This document shows, piece after piece, positions 38,955 through 46,202 of a stretch of 64,000 nt of DNA (position 1 is its first letter; every line of letters starts with the position of its first letter). A program made the translations under genes and the position numbers. The notes below the pieces were generated by a model, which did not search any database, was not told the DNA's origin, and was given only the letters and a program-made list of their open reading frames with translations. Source of the stretch: CAWFXC01 sp963819735 (GTDB lineage: Bacteria; Actinomycetota; Acidimicrobiia; IMCC26256; DASPTH01); contig CAWFXC010000005.1 in assembly GCA_963819735.1 (NCBI GenBank), forward strand, positions 558,001-622,000, in the 5' to 3' direction.

Positions 38955-39731
38955 TCACCCGGGCATCCATACCTGGCCCTCGCGCAACAGCACGGGATCG
39001 GTGACCGCCGGCAGGGCGAGCAACTCGTCGGCGTGACGCGACATCACGATCGCCGACGCCGCGGCGTCGAAGGCATCCTCACTGTCAACCGCGAGATCGT
39101 GCAGCGAGCCCCGGAGTCCGGGCTCGAGCCGCGCCAGGTACTCGTGGCGCGCCGCGGCGCTCGACTTGACCACCACGCCCGTGAGCGCCCGCGGGTAGAT
39201 CTCGACGACGACCGGCGCCACCGCGGGCGCGTCGAACGGCCAGATCGCGAATCCGGCGGCGCGCAGCCGAGCCAGCACGGGGAATCCACGGATCGACCCG
39301 GTTCCCACGCTGCCCGCCCCGCCGATCTGGAACGTCGACTTGGGCCGGATGCCGCCGACCGCGTCGAGCGTGGCCTCGGTGCGGCGCAGGTGTTCCGGGA
39401 GCACCGGTCGCGGCTTCCCCGGGCGACCCCAGAACGGAGGCCGGCACTCCCGCAGCCACTGCTCGCCGTCGCGCGTCGCCGCGTCCCAGAGATCGGCGGC
39501 GCCGGTGTACCCGTGCTCGTCGAGGAACCAAGCGGGGAGCGAGAACGAGAAGTCGAAGCCGACGACCAGCTCGCGGTCGTGCTCCGCGCGCTCGACGAGA
39601 TGATCGGCGACCTCCGTGCGGGTGCGGCCACATTCGAGACGCAGCAGCGTGCCCGCGGCCGCTTCGGCCAACCAGAGGTGACGTCGCTCGCCCGCGGCGC
39701 GGCCCGACCAGTCGATCGCCAGCACCGCCAC
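38955..39731 (-). CDS. DUF429-like predicted RNase H-fold protein
   Basis: 258 residues from GTG 39731. It begins AVLAIDWSGRAAGERRHLWLAE, an acidic beta-strand like the RNase H fold, and continues with VVGFDFSFSLPAWFLDEHGY, RPPFWGRPGKPRP, SVGTGSIRGFPVLARL, VVVEIYPRALTG and a DSEDAFDAAASAIVM helix. The Asp residues in these strands (IDWSG, FDFS, SEDAFDA) would make an RNase H-like acidic centre. This matches DUF429 proteins, whose function is unproven. It ends 28 bp before the stop of the convergent pirin neighbour. Confidence 0.68.
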   Translation of the reverse strand: MAVLAIDWSGRAAGERRHLWLAEAAAGTLLRLECGRTRTEVADHLVERAEHDRELVVGFDFSFSLPAWFLDEHGYTGAADLWDAATRDGEQWLRECRPPFWGRPGKPRPVLPEHLRRTEATLDAVGGIRPKSTFQIGGAGSVGTGSIRGFPVLARLRAAGFAIWPFDAPAVAPVVVEIYPRALTGVVVKSSAAARHEYLARLEPGLRGSLHDLAVDSEDAFDAAASAIVMSRHADELLALPAVTDPVLLREGQVWMPG

Positions 39732-39758
39732 CTCGCCGACCGGGTGACGCCGGCGCCG

Positions 39759-40469
39759 TCAGGCCGTGGCCCAGATGAGCACTTCGCCGCCGTCGGCGCC
39801 GCCGGTGAGCGTCGGTGCGCCCGAGTCGGTGAGCCGCACGGCGTCGCCCGTCGCGAGGGGCGTGTCGTCGAGCGCGGCGCTTCCCGCGGCCACGAACACG
39901 TGCACGTGCGGAGTCTCCGGCACCGAGATCGACTCACCCGGCGACAGGCGAGCGACGTAGAGCGCGGCGTCACGCTGATGCAGGGTGACCGCGCCCTCAT
40001 GGCCCTGCCCGGACGCGACGACCACCAGCCCGCCCTTCCCGAGCGCGTCGCTGAGGTCGCGTTGCTCGTAGCTCGGCGGGATCCCGTTGGTGTCGGGCAG
40101 CACCCACATCTGCACGAGATGCACGTCGGCGCTGGTGCTCGCATTCATCTCGGAGTGTTGGATCCCCGAGCCCGCGCTCATGCGTTGGGCGAGGCCCGGA
40201 TAGATCACGTCGTCGGTGCCGATGCTGTCGCGGTGGCGCAGCTCGCCGTCGAGCACCCAGGTGACGATCTCCATGTTCTGGTGCGAGTGCGTGCCGAAGC
40301 CCCCGCCGGCGCGCACGATGTCGTCGTTGTTGACGAGCAGGAGTCCGTGGTGGGTGTTGGCGGCGTCGTAGTGGGGCCCGAAGCTGAAGCTGTGCCACGA
40401 ATCGAGCCAGCCGAGCTCGGTGTGGGGGCGGGTGGCGGCCGGGCGCAGGTCGATGGTCATACGCCGCAT
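39759..40469 (-). CDS. Pirin-family protein (quercetin dioxygenase-like)
   Basis: 236 residues from ATG 40469 (ATG 40460 is an alternative). Bicupin with pirin signatures: GWLDSWHSFSFGPHYDAAN, metal ligands in GGGFGTHSHQNMEIVTWVLDGELRHRDS, then QRMSAGSGIQHSEMNAS. The His residues (H-x-H and later H-x-E) bind iron. Pirins act as redox sensors, transcription cofactors or quercetinases. The start region carries an operator-like dyad and is divergent from the phosphatase-like gene. Confidence 0.88.
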   Translation of the reverse strand: MRRMTIDLRPAATRPHTELGWLDSWHSFSFGPHYDAANTHHGLLLVNNDDIVRAGGGFGTHSHQNMEIVTWVLDGELRHRDSIGTDDVIYPGLAQRMSAGSGIQHSEMNASTSADVHLVQMWVLPDTNGIPPSYEQRDLSDALGKGGLVVVASGQGHEGAVTLHQRDAALYVARLSPGESISVPETPHVHVFVAAGSAALDDTPLATGDAVRLTDSGAPTLTGGADGGEVLIWATA

Positions 40470-40470
40470 A

Positions 40471-40489
40471 ATAGTTGCTCGCGCAAATA
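40471..40489. promoter_or_regulatory. Operator-like dyad upstream of pirin gene
   Basis: TTGC (40475-40478), a 4-base spacer, then GCAA (40483-40486) form a perfect inner dyad, flanked by ATAG on the left and ATAA on the right, just upstream of the pirin start. The sequence is AT-rich for this genome and resembles MarR/HxlR-type operators with TTGC/GCAA half-sites. The regulator is not in the window. Confidence 0.4.
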
Positions 40490-40560
40490 AAAGCGAGGGG
40501 GTGCGAAGGGTGTCCGGCACCGGCCCGGGGCGTCGCAGCCCGGTCTCTAGACTCCCCCCG

Positions 40561-41076
40561 ATGCCGCACGTGGTCACGCTCTGCACCGGGAACGCCGCCC
40601 GGTCCGTGATGGCGGGCGCGATCCTCGCCGAGCACGTTCCCACCTTGCTGGTCACCACCCGCGGGACCCACGTGATCGAGGGCATGCCGATGAGTTGGCG
40701 CACCCGCGACGCCATCGAGGGCCTGGGCGCCAGCGCCGACGGCCATCGCAGCCGGCAACTGGGATCAGTCGACCTCGGCGGCGCCGACCTCGTCCTGGCC
40801 ATGGCGCGCGAGCACGTCGCCTACGTGCGTCGCCGTCATCCCGAGGCGGCCGCCCGCACCGGCACCCTCAAGCGCCTCGCCCGCGACCTGCCCGGCACCA
40901 CGGGGACCCTCCCCGAGCGGATCGCCGCGCTGCACCTCGACGAAGTCGGGCTCGAGCCCTGGGAAGACGTCGAGGATCCCGCCGGGGGCGACGCCGCGGT
41001 GTTCCACGAGTGCGCGGCCGAGATCCACGAGCTGCTGGTGGTGCTCCGGCCGTTCCTCGAAGAGGTCATTGCGTGA
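40561..41076 (+). CDS. Low-molecular-weight phosphatase-like protein (LMWPc fold)
   Basis: 171 residues from ATG 40561. The active-site P-loop VVTLCTGNAARSVMA (Cys8, Arg14) matches LMW protein tyrosine phosphatases and the related arsenate reductases (CX5R with Asn). A general-acid Asp would be expected late: EDVEDPAGGDAAVFHECAAEI contains the DP motif, as in LMW-PTPs. It removes phosphate from Tyr-phosphoproteins or envelope polysaccharide machinery; the target is unknown. It overlaps the binding-protein gene as GTGA. Confidence 0.82.
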   Translation: MPHVVTLCTGNAARSVMAGAILAEHVPTLLVTTRGTHVIEGMPMSWRTRDAIEGLGASADGHRSRQLGSVDLGGADLVLAMAREHVAYVRRRHPEAAARTGTLKRLARDLPGTTGTLPERIAALHLDEVGLEPWEDVEDPAGGDAAVFHECAAEIHELLVVLRPFLEEVIA

Positions 41077-42308
41077 CCCTGCGGTTGCTCGCCGCGACCG
41101 GTGTGGTCGCGGCGTTACTGGCCGCGTCCGTCGGCATCACGAGCGGCGCGGGCGCCCGGGCCGAGCCGGCGAAGGCGAAAGTGAAGGGCCCGCGCGGCAT
41201 CACCGCGACGACGATCCGAGTCAGCGGTCTCGGCGACGCGCTGCTGTACGGCGGCGCCGACATCGGCGCCCGAGCGCGGTTCCAGCGGGCGAACGCCGAC
41301 GGCGGTGTCAACGGTCGCACGATCGACTACGTCGGCTTCCGCGACGACGGCGGCGACCCCGCGTCCGACACCGCCGCCGCCGCCGCGTTGGCGCGCCCCG
41401 GTGGAGTCTTCGCCGTGGTGCCCACCGTCGCCCCCGACCTCGCCGGTGCCTCGGTGTTGGTGAAGCGGCAGGTGCCGTACTTCGGCTGGGCGCTGTCGTC
41501 GAACTTCTGCGGCACTGCCCTCGGCTTCGGGTTCACCGGCTGCCAGGCCTCGAGTGGCAGTACGAGCAACGTGTGGGGACTGCTCGTCCGCCAGGCGTTC
41601 GGCCCGGGTCCGCAGTCGACGGGCAAGACCGCGGCGATCCTCACCGAGAGCACGCCGTCGGGGGAGTACGAGCTGCGAGCGCTGAAAGCCGGGTTGGCGT
41701 CGGCCCGCCTCACCGTCGTCTCCGGCGCCAGCTCACTGCCGGTGCCGGCGATCGCCGACTACTCCGGCATCGTGGGCGGCGTGCTCACCAGCGCCGGCGG
41801 CCACCAGCCCGACTCGGTGTTCGTGGTGGGCTCAGCCTCCAGCGTGCTCGGGGTGCAACAGGCATTGCGCGCCGCGAGCTACGTCGGGGTCTTCACCAAC
41901 GTCCTGGAGTACGACCCGAACCTGGTCGCGCCGGCCGGCGGCGCGTTCGTCGCCATCCAGACGGCCGCCACCGAGACCGCGCCGCAGAACCCCGCGATGC
42001 AGCAGTTGATCACCGACGTCCAGAAGGTGGCCCCCGATCAGCCGATCGACCAGGCCGTCGTCGCCGGGTACTTCTCCGCCGACCTGTTCCTCGACGCAGT
42101 GAGGAAGGCAGGCAAGCACCTGACCGCGGCCGGCCTGGTGCAGGTGGCGAATCGGATCACCTACCGCGTCGCGAACACGGTTGGCCCGACGACGTTCCCG
42201 GCCGCGCACGATCAACCAACACCGTGCGGCTCGTTGGTTGCGAGCAACGGCGTCGCGTTCACCGTGCCCGTGCCGTACATGTGCGGCAAAGTCGTTGCGG
42301 TCAAGTAG
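41073..42308 (+). CDS. ABC-type substrate-binding protein (Leu/Ile/Val-like), first of two
   Basis: 411 residues from GTG 41073. A signal peptide (LLAATGVVAALLAASVGITSGAGA) is followed by a type I binding fold: ITATTIRVSGLGD, GARARFQRANADGGVNGRTI, YFGWALSSNFCGTALGFGF and QAVVAGYFSADLFLDAVRKAG. Cys residues in NFCGTALGFGFTGC may form a disulfide. No permease or ATPase lies in the same operon. It could feed the fused Liv transporter upstream or act as a solute sensor. It has a tandem paralogue immediately downstream. Confidence 0.82.
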   Translation: MTLRLLAATGVVAALLAASVGITSGAGARAEPAKAKVKGPRGITATTIRVSGLGDALLYGGADIGARARFQRANADGGVNGRTIDYVGFRDDGGDPASDTAAAAALARPGGVFAVVPTVAPDLAGASVLVKRQVPYFGWALSSNFCGTALGFGFTGCQASSGSTSNVWGLLVRQAFGPGPQSTGKTAAILTESTPSGEYELRALKAGLASARLTVVSGASSLPVPAIADYSGIVGGVLTSAGGHQPDSVFVVGSASSVLGVQQALRAASYVGVFTNVLEYDPNLVAPAGGAFVAIQTAATETAPQNPAMQQLITDVQKVAPDQPIDQAVVAGYFSADLFLDAVRKAGKHLTAAGLVQVANRITYRVANTVGPTTFPAAHDQPTPCGSLVASNGVAFTVPVPYMCGKVVAVK

Positions 42309-43566
42309 CCGGCGACGCGGGCGGTTCACCGCGGTCGCGCTGTTGGTGGCGGCACTCGTTCTCTGCGCCGACACCGCGGCGAGCGCAGAGCACGCGACGC
42401 GCGCGGCGACCGCACCCGTCGCCGCCACCGGGATCACCGCCCGCACGGTGACGGTCGGCGGCCTGCTCGGAGCCGACGCGTCAGCCTCCGGCGCCGACGT
42501 CGGCGCCCAGGCCCGCTTCCGGCGGGCCAACGCCCACGGCGGCGTGGCCGGCCGGACCATCGTGTACGCCGGTACCGAGCACGACGCCGGCGACCCCGCG
42601 CCGGACGCGGCGGCGGTGGAGAAGCTCCGCGCCGAGGTGTTCGCGGTGGTGCCCGCGGTTGGCAGCACGGTCGACACCGCCGCGCTGGCTGCCGCGCAAC
42701 TCCCGTTCTTCGGCGCCTCCGCGACACCCGGCTGGGACGCCAACCGCTTCGGGTTCGGGTTCGCCGGCGCGCAGGCCGTGCGACAGACCCGCGTCGTCAG
42801 CCCGGCGTGGGGAGTGCAACTCCGCGCGCTGCTGGGCTCAGCCAGGGGCACCCGGGTCGCCCTCGCGACCGACGACGATGCGCTCGGAGCGTCGCGCGCC
42901 GCGCAGACCCGCGTGTCGTTGCGCGCCGCCGGGTTCACGGTGGCGGCGCCGGTGACCCTCCCGACGCCGCCCGCCCCGTTGCCCGACCTCGCGCCGATCG
43001 CCGCCGGGCTCGTGGCCGCGTCACCCGTCGCCGTGGTCCTGCTCACCTCGTCGGCGACCACGGCCGGCATCGCCGGACAACTCGCGGCCCGCAGCTACGC
43101 GGGCACGGTGGCAACGACGGAGACGTTCTACCAACCCACGCTCCCCGCACTGGCGAACGGGCTCACCGTGCTCGTGCCGTACGCGCCGTTCGAGCAGGCG
43201 ACGGCCGCGAACCGGCGCCTGGCCGCCGACGTGAAGGCCTTCGCCCCCGGTACGCCGCTCACGCCCGGCGTGGCCGCGGGGTACTGGGCCGCCGATCTCT
43301 TCGTCGCCGCGCTCACCCGGACCGGCCGACGCCTCACGCCGGCCCGCTTCCTCGCCCTCGCGAACCGGGGCACGTTCTCGCACTCGGCGCCAGAGACCGT
43401 CGGGCCGTCGACGTGGCCCGCGATGCACACGCAGGCGGTGCCGTGTGGCGCCCTCGTGCAGAGCGACGGCTCGCGCTACTTCGTGGCCGAGCCGTACCGC
43501 TGCGGCGCGCCGATCGTGGCGAAGCCGGCCGCCCAGTCGAAGGCGAAGTCGCCGTCGTCGACCTGA
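42295..43566 (+). CDS. ABC-type substrate-binding protein (Leu/Ile/Val-like), second of two
   Basis: 423 residues from TTG 42295, overlapping the previous gene by 14 bp; start inferred from the signal peptide that follows (RFTAVALLVAALVLCADTAASA). The domain parallels the upstream gene: ITARTVTVGGLLGAD, GAQARFRRANAHGGVAGRTI, LPFFGASATPGWDANRFGFGF and GVAAGYWAADLFVAALTRTG. It therefore arose by tandem duplication followed by divergence. The C-terminus ends in a Lys/Ser-rich tail (KPAAQSKAKSPSST). Confidence 0.8.
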   Translation: MRSSSRRRGRFTAVALLVAALVLCADTAASAEHATRAATAPVAATGITARTVTVGGLLGADASASGADVGAQARFRRANAHGGVAGRTIVYAGTEHDAGDPAPDAAAVEKLRAEVFAVVPAVGSTVDTAALAAAQLPFFGASATPGWDANRFGFGFAGAQAVRQTRVVSPAWGVQLRALLGSARGTRVALATDDDALGASRAAQTRVSLRAAGFTVAAPVTLPTPPAPLPDLAPIAAGLVAASPVAVVLLTSSATTAGIAGQLAARSYAGTVATTETFYQPTLPALANGLTVLVPYAPFEQATAANRRLAADVKAFAPGTPLTPGVAAGYWAADLFVAALTRTGRRLTPARFLALANRGTFSHSAPETVGPSTWPAMHTQAVPCGALVQSDGSRYFVAEPYRCGAPIVAKPAAQSKAKSPSST

Positions 43567-43576
43567 CCGACCGCAG

Positions 43577-43816
43577 TTACTCGCTGTCGGCGGAGTCGCC
43601 GTCCTCGAGCCGGAACCCGACCTTCATGGTCACCTGGTAGAACGCGATCGCCCCGTCGTTCATGGCGCCGCGGATGTCGGTGACCTCGAACCAATCGAGG
43701 TTGCGGAGGGTCTTGGCCGCCCGGCCGATCCCGTTCTTGACCGCGTCGTCGATGGTGTGCTCCGACGACCCGACGATCTCGGTGACCTTGTAGGTGTGCT
43801 CCACGCGACGCTCCAT
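43577..43816 (-). CDS. Dodecin (flavin-storage protein)
   Basis: 79 residues from ATG 43816 (GTG 43804 is a shorter alternative). Dodecins form 12-subunit shells that store FMN/riboflavin. The family pattern is intact: HTYKVTEIVGSSEHTIDDAVKNGIGRAAKTLRNLDWFEV, then RGAMNDGAIAFYQVTMKVGF. The Trp in LDWFEV stacks on flavin. A short acidic tail (EDGDSADSE) is extra. It is divergent from the epoxide hydrolase, with 33 bp between starts. Confidence 0.92.
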   Translation of the reverse strand: MERRVEHTYKVTEIVGSSEHTIDDAVKNGIGRAAKTLRNLDWFEVTDIRGAMNDGAIAFYQVTMKVGFRLEDGDSADSE

Positions 43817-43849
43817 CCTGCTCGGGCGCCGAACGATAGCGTCGGCTCC

Positions 43850-44998
43850 ATGACCGTCGCCATCGAACCTTTCCGCATCGACATCCCTGAGGCCGCGCTC
43901 GTCGACCTGCGCGAACGACTCGCCCGCGTCCGCCTCTCCGACCAGTTGCCCGACGCCGGGTGGGACTACGGGACCGAGCGCGGCTACCTCGAGGAGTTCG
44001 TCACCTACTGGCGCGACGAGTACGACTGGCGACGCGCCGAAGCGCAGTTGAACGGGTTCGAGCACTTCCTCACCGAGGTCGACGGCACGCGCGTCCACTT
44101 CATCCACGCCCGCTCACCCGAGCCCGATGCGTTCCCGCTCGTGATCACGCACGGCTGGCCCGGCTCGATCGTGGAGTTCCTCGAGATCATCAGGCCGTTG
44201 TCCGACCCGCGCGCGCACGGTGGTGATCCCGCCGACGCGTTCCACGTGGTGTGCCCGTCGATCCCGGGGTACGCGTTCTCCGGGCCCACCCGCGAACGGG
44301 GTTGGGGCCCGCGTCGGATCGCCGAGGCGTGGGCGCAGCTGATGGCCGGCCTCGGCTACGAGCGCTACGGCGCCCAGGGCGGCGACTGGGGCTCGATGAT
44401 CTCCACCCAACTCGGCCTTGCCGATCCCGCGCACGTCGCCGGGATCCACCTCAACATGATCGTGGCGCCCCCGCCGGCCGACCTCGATGTCACCAACCTC
44501 CGGGAGGACGAGCAGGCGGCCCTCGCCTCGTTCGACTACTACGCGCGCGTCGACTCGGGGTACTCGAAGATCCAGGGCACCAAGCCGCAGACCATCGGCT
44601 ACGCCCTCGACGACTCCCCGGCCGGGCTGGCGGCCTGGATCGTCGAGAAGTTCCGCACCTGGAGCGACTGCGACGGCGACGTCGAACGCCGCTTCACCAA
44701 GGACCAGCTCCTCGACAACATCATGCTCTACTGGCTCACCGCCACCGCCCACTCCGCCGGTCGCCTCTACTACGAGGCCGAACAGACCGCCGGCTTCGTC
44801 CCCGATGAGCGGGTGGAGGTGCCGGTAGGCGTGGCCGCGTTCCCGCACGAGATCATCCGCTCGCCCCGCCACTGGGCGGAGTCGCGGTACGACATCGTGC
44901 GGTGGACGGAAATGCCTCGCGGAGGGCATTTCGCCGCCTTCGAGGAGGGTGGCCTCCTGGTCGACGACGTGCGGGCGTTCTTTTCAGCGCTGCGGTAG
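43850..44998 (+). CDS. Epoxide hydrolase (EHN domain + alpha/beta hydrolase)
   Basis: 382 residues from ATG 43850. The N-terminal EHN module (FRIDIPEAALVDLRERLARVR, then GTERGYLEEFVTYWRDEYDWRRAEAQLN) precedes the hydrolase core. Oxyanion motif HGWPGS is near 100-106, the nucleophile Asp in GAQGGDWGSMIS near 179, and the catalytic His in EMPRGGHFAAFE. Lid tyrosines are present in FDYYARVDSGY and LYYEAEQTAG. It is of the microsomal/juvenile-hormone epoxide hydrolase type and opens epoxides to diols. Such genes are amplified in lipid-degrading actinobacteria. Confidence 0.92.
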   Translation: MTVAIEPFRIDIPEAALVDLRERLARVRLSDQLPDAGWDYGTERGYLEEFVTYWRDEYDWRRAEAQLNGFEHFLTEVDGTRVHFIHARSPEPDAFPLVITHGWPGSIVEFLEIIRPLSDPRAHGGDPADAFHVVCPSIPGYAFSGPTRERGWGPRRIAEAWAQLMAGLGYERYGAQGGDWGSMISTQLGLADPAHVAGIHLNMIVAPPPADLDVTNLREDEQAALASFDYYARVDSGYSKIQGTKPQTIGYALDDSPAGLAAWIVEKFRTWSDCDGDVERRFTKDQLLDNIMLYWLTATAHSAGRLYYEAEQTAGFVPDERVEVPVGVAAFPHEIIRSPRHWAESRYDIVRWTEMPRGGHFAAFEEGGLLVDDVRAFFSALR

Positions 44999-45058
44999 AC
45001 CGCTACTCTGTGACGCCTCCGGGGCCCTGAATCGGGCACCCCAACACCCAGAGTGGTT

Positions 45059-45085
45059 AAATTTCGGCTCCCTACCCCGAAATTT
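45059..45085. promoter_or_regulatory. AT-rich perfect inverted repeat (operator or hairpin)
   Basis: AAATTTCGG (45059-45067) and CCGAAATTT (45077-45085) form 9-bp perfect arms with a 9-base spacer, very AT-rich for this genome. It lies 12 bp upstream of the candidate -35 of the sortase-anchored gene and 60 bp after the epoxide hydrolase stop. An operator is favoured; there is no T-run for an intrinsic terminator. Confidence 0.5.
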
Positions 45086-45096
45086 GCAGTTTCCGG

Positions 45097-45125
45097 TTGG
45101 AGTTGACCGCGAAGTGTGGCAGGAT
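45097..45125 (+). promoter_or_regulatory. Candidate promoter of the sortase-anchored protein
   Basis: TTGGAG (45097-45102), 17-base spacer, CAGGAT (45120-45125). This matches the actinobacterial housekeeping sigma pattern and would give a ~70-nt leader before GTG 45203. Confidence 0.45.
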
Positions 45126-45202
45126 GTACCGCAGAGAGTGGTGACGGCTGCGGGAAGTGGTCGCCAGAAGCGGTCGAAGAGCGGAAGCCAGGAGGCAGAG
45201 CC

Positions 45203-45733
45203 GTGCGTAGGTCCATCCGGATGCTCATGATGAGTGCAGTGGTCGTCGGAACACTCGGCGCGTTCGTCGGTGGTTCGGCGGTCGCCGCCAGTGCCCAGAC
45301 GACGGGCGACACCGCAGGACAGTGTGTGGTCCTGTCGCCGGCGCCGCCGTTGCCGGCGGGTGCCGTTCAGGTCAAGGGCACCGCGCCCATCGGCTCGACG
45401 GTGCAGTTCTTCGACGCCGCCGGTACCGCCGGGCCCACCGCGGTCACCGACGGTTCTGGGAACTTCTTGATCAACGTCACCAACTCGCCCGGCCAGTACA
45501 GCGTGAACTTCACGCTCCAGGAAGGCAACGGCTACGCCAGCGGCTGTGTCGACCCTGCGGCCGACGTCGTGGTGAAGCCGGTCAGCGTGACCACGCCGGC
45601 GGCCACCGCTGCGGCCCTGGCCTTCACCGGTTCCTCGGAGACGTCCACCTACGTGCTCGTGGGTCTGGCGGCCCTGGTGCTCGGCACCGTGCTCATCGTG
45701 GCGGCCCGCCGACGCTCACACGTCACCTCGTAG
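45203..45733 (+). CDS. Sortase-anchored surface protein (LAFTG motif)
   Basis: 176 residues from GTG 45203, preceded by AGGAGG. A signal peptide (MLMMSAVVVGTLGAFVGGSAVAASA) leads a single beta-sandwich-like domain (VQVKGTAPIGSTVQFFDAAG, FTLQEGNGYASGC). The C-terminus has LAFTG, a helix (VLVGLAALVLGTVLIVAA) and Arg-Arg-Arg, a complete cell-wall sorting signal. LAxTG is the motif used by class E sortases in high-GC actinobacteria; no sortase gene is in the window. A Cys pair (residues ~35 and ~115) may form a disulfide. It has its own promoter and terminator. Confidence 0.75.
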   Translation: MRRSIRMLMMSAVVVGTLGAFVGGSAVAASAQTTGDTAGQCVVLSPAPPLPAGAVQVKGTAPIGSTVQFFDAAGTAGPTAVTDGSGNFLINVTNSPGQYSVNFTLQEGNGYASGCVDPAADVVVKPVSVTTPAATAAALAFTGSSETSTYVLVGLAALVLGTVLIVAARRRSHVTS

Positions 45734-45758
45734 CGCTCCCGCCTCGTACTTCGGCACG

Positions 45759-45796
45759 GGCCCGCACCGACCTCCGCACGGGAGGCGGTGCGGGCC
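45759..45796 (+). terminator. Two-stage hairpin terminator
   Basis: GGCCCGCACCG (45759-45769) pairs with CGGTGCGGGCC (45786-45796). The loop itself folds (CCTCC with GGAGG). The 3' flank starts TTGT. It lies 25 bp downstream of the surface-protein stop. Confidence 0.7.
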
Positions 45797-45908
45797 TTGT
45801 CGCGTCCCGGCCCTTGCGCGAATTCGGGCGCGCGGCGCTCCCGGGTGCGAGGATGCCGAGCGCGACACGGGGGAGTTAGCATCGGCCCCCTCACTACTTG
45901 GAGGCACA

Positions 45909-46109
45909 ATGGCCTGGAAGGTCGTGGTCGATTTCGACCTCTGCGAGAGCAACGCCATCTGCATGGGGATCGTCCCGGAAGTGTTCGAGGTCCGCGACGA
46001 CAACTTCCTGTACGTCCTGCAGGAGAACCCGCCGGACGACCTGCGCGAGAAGGTGGACCAGGCCGTCCGCCAGTGTCCGAAGCAGGCCATCAGCATCGAC
46101 GAGAGCTGA
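45909..46109 (+). CDS. 3Fe-4S-type ferredoxin
   Basis: 66 residues from ATG 45909 with TTGGAGG upstream. Single-cluster ferredoxin: Cys in FDLCESNAICMG (C-x5-C) and a distal QCPKQAI. A cluster of three cysteines with no fourth fits the [3Fe-4S] ferredoxins that donate electrons to cytochrome P450s in actinobacteria. No P450 or reductase gene is in the window. It is followed directly by a perfect hairpin terminator, so it is monocistronic. Confidence 0.88.
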   Translation: MAWKVVVDFDLCESNAICMGIVPEVFEVRDDNFLYVLQENPPDDLREKVDQAVRQCPKQAISIDES

Positions 46110-46116
46110 GTTCGCC

Positions 46117-46144
46117 GACGTCCCGCTAGCGAGGGCGGGACGTC
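46117..46144 (+). terminator. Hairpin terminator after ferredoxin
   Basis: GACGTCCCGC (46117-46126) and GCGGGACGTC (46135-46144) are perfect 10-bp arms with an 8-base loop, starting 7 bp after the ferredoxin stop. No T-run follows; hairpins without one are common in high-GC actinobacteria. Confidence 0.65.
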
Positions 46145-46202
46145 TCGCGTCCGGGCGCACTCGCGCCGGTCGCGCGCGGAAGCGTGGCTACGGTGCTGAC
46201 GC

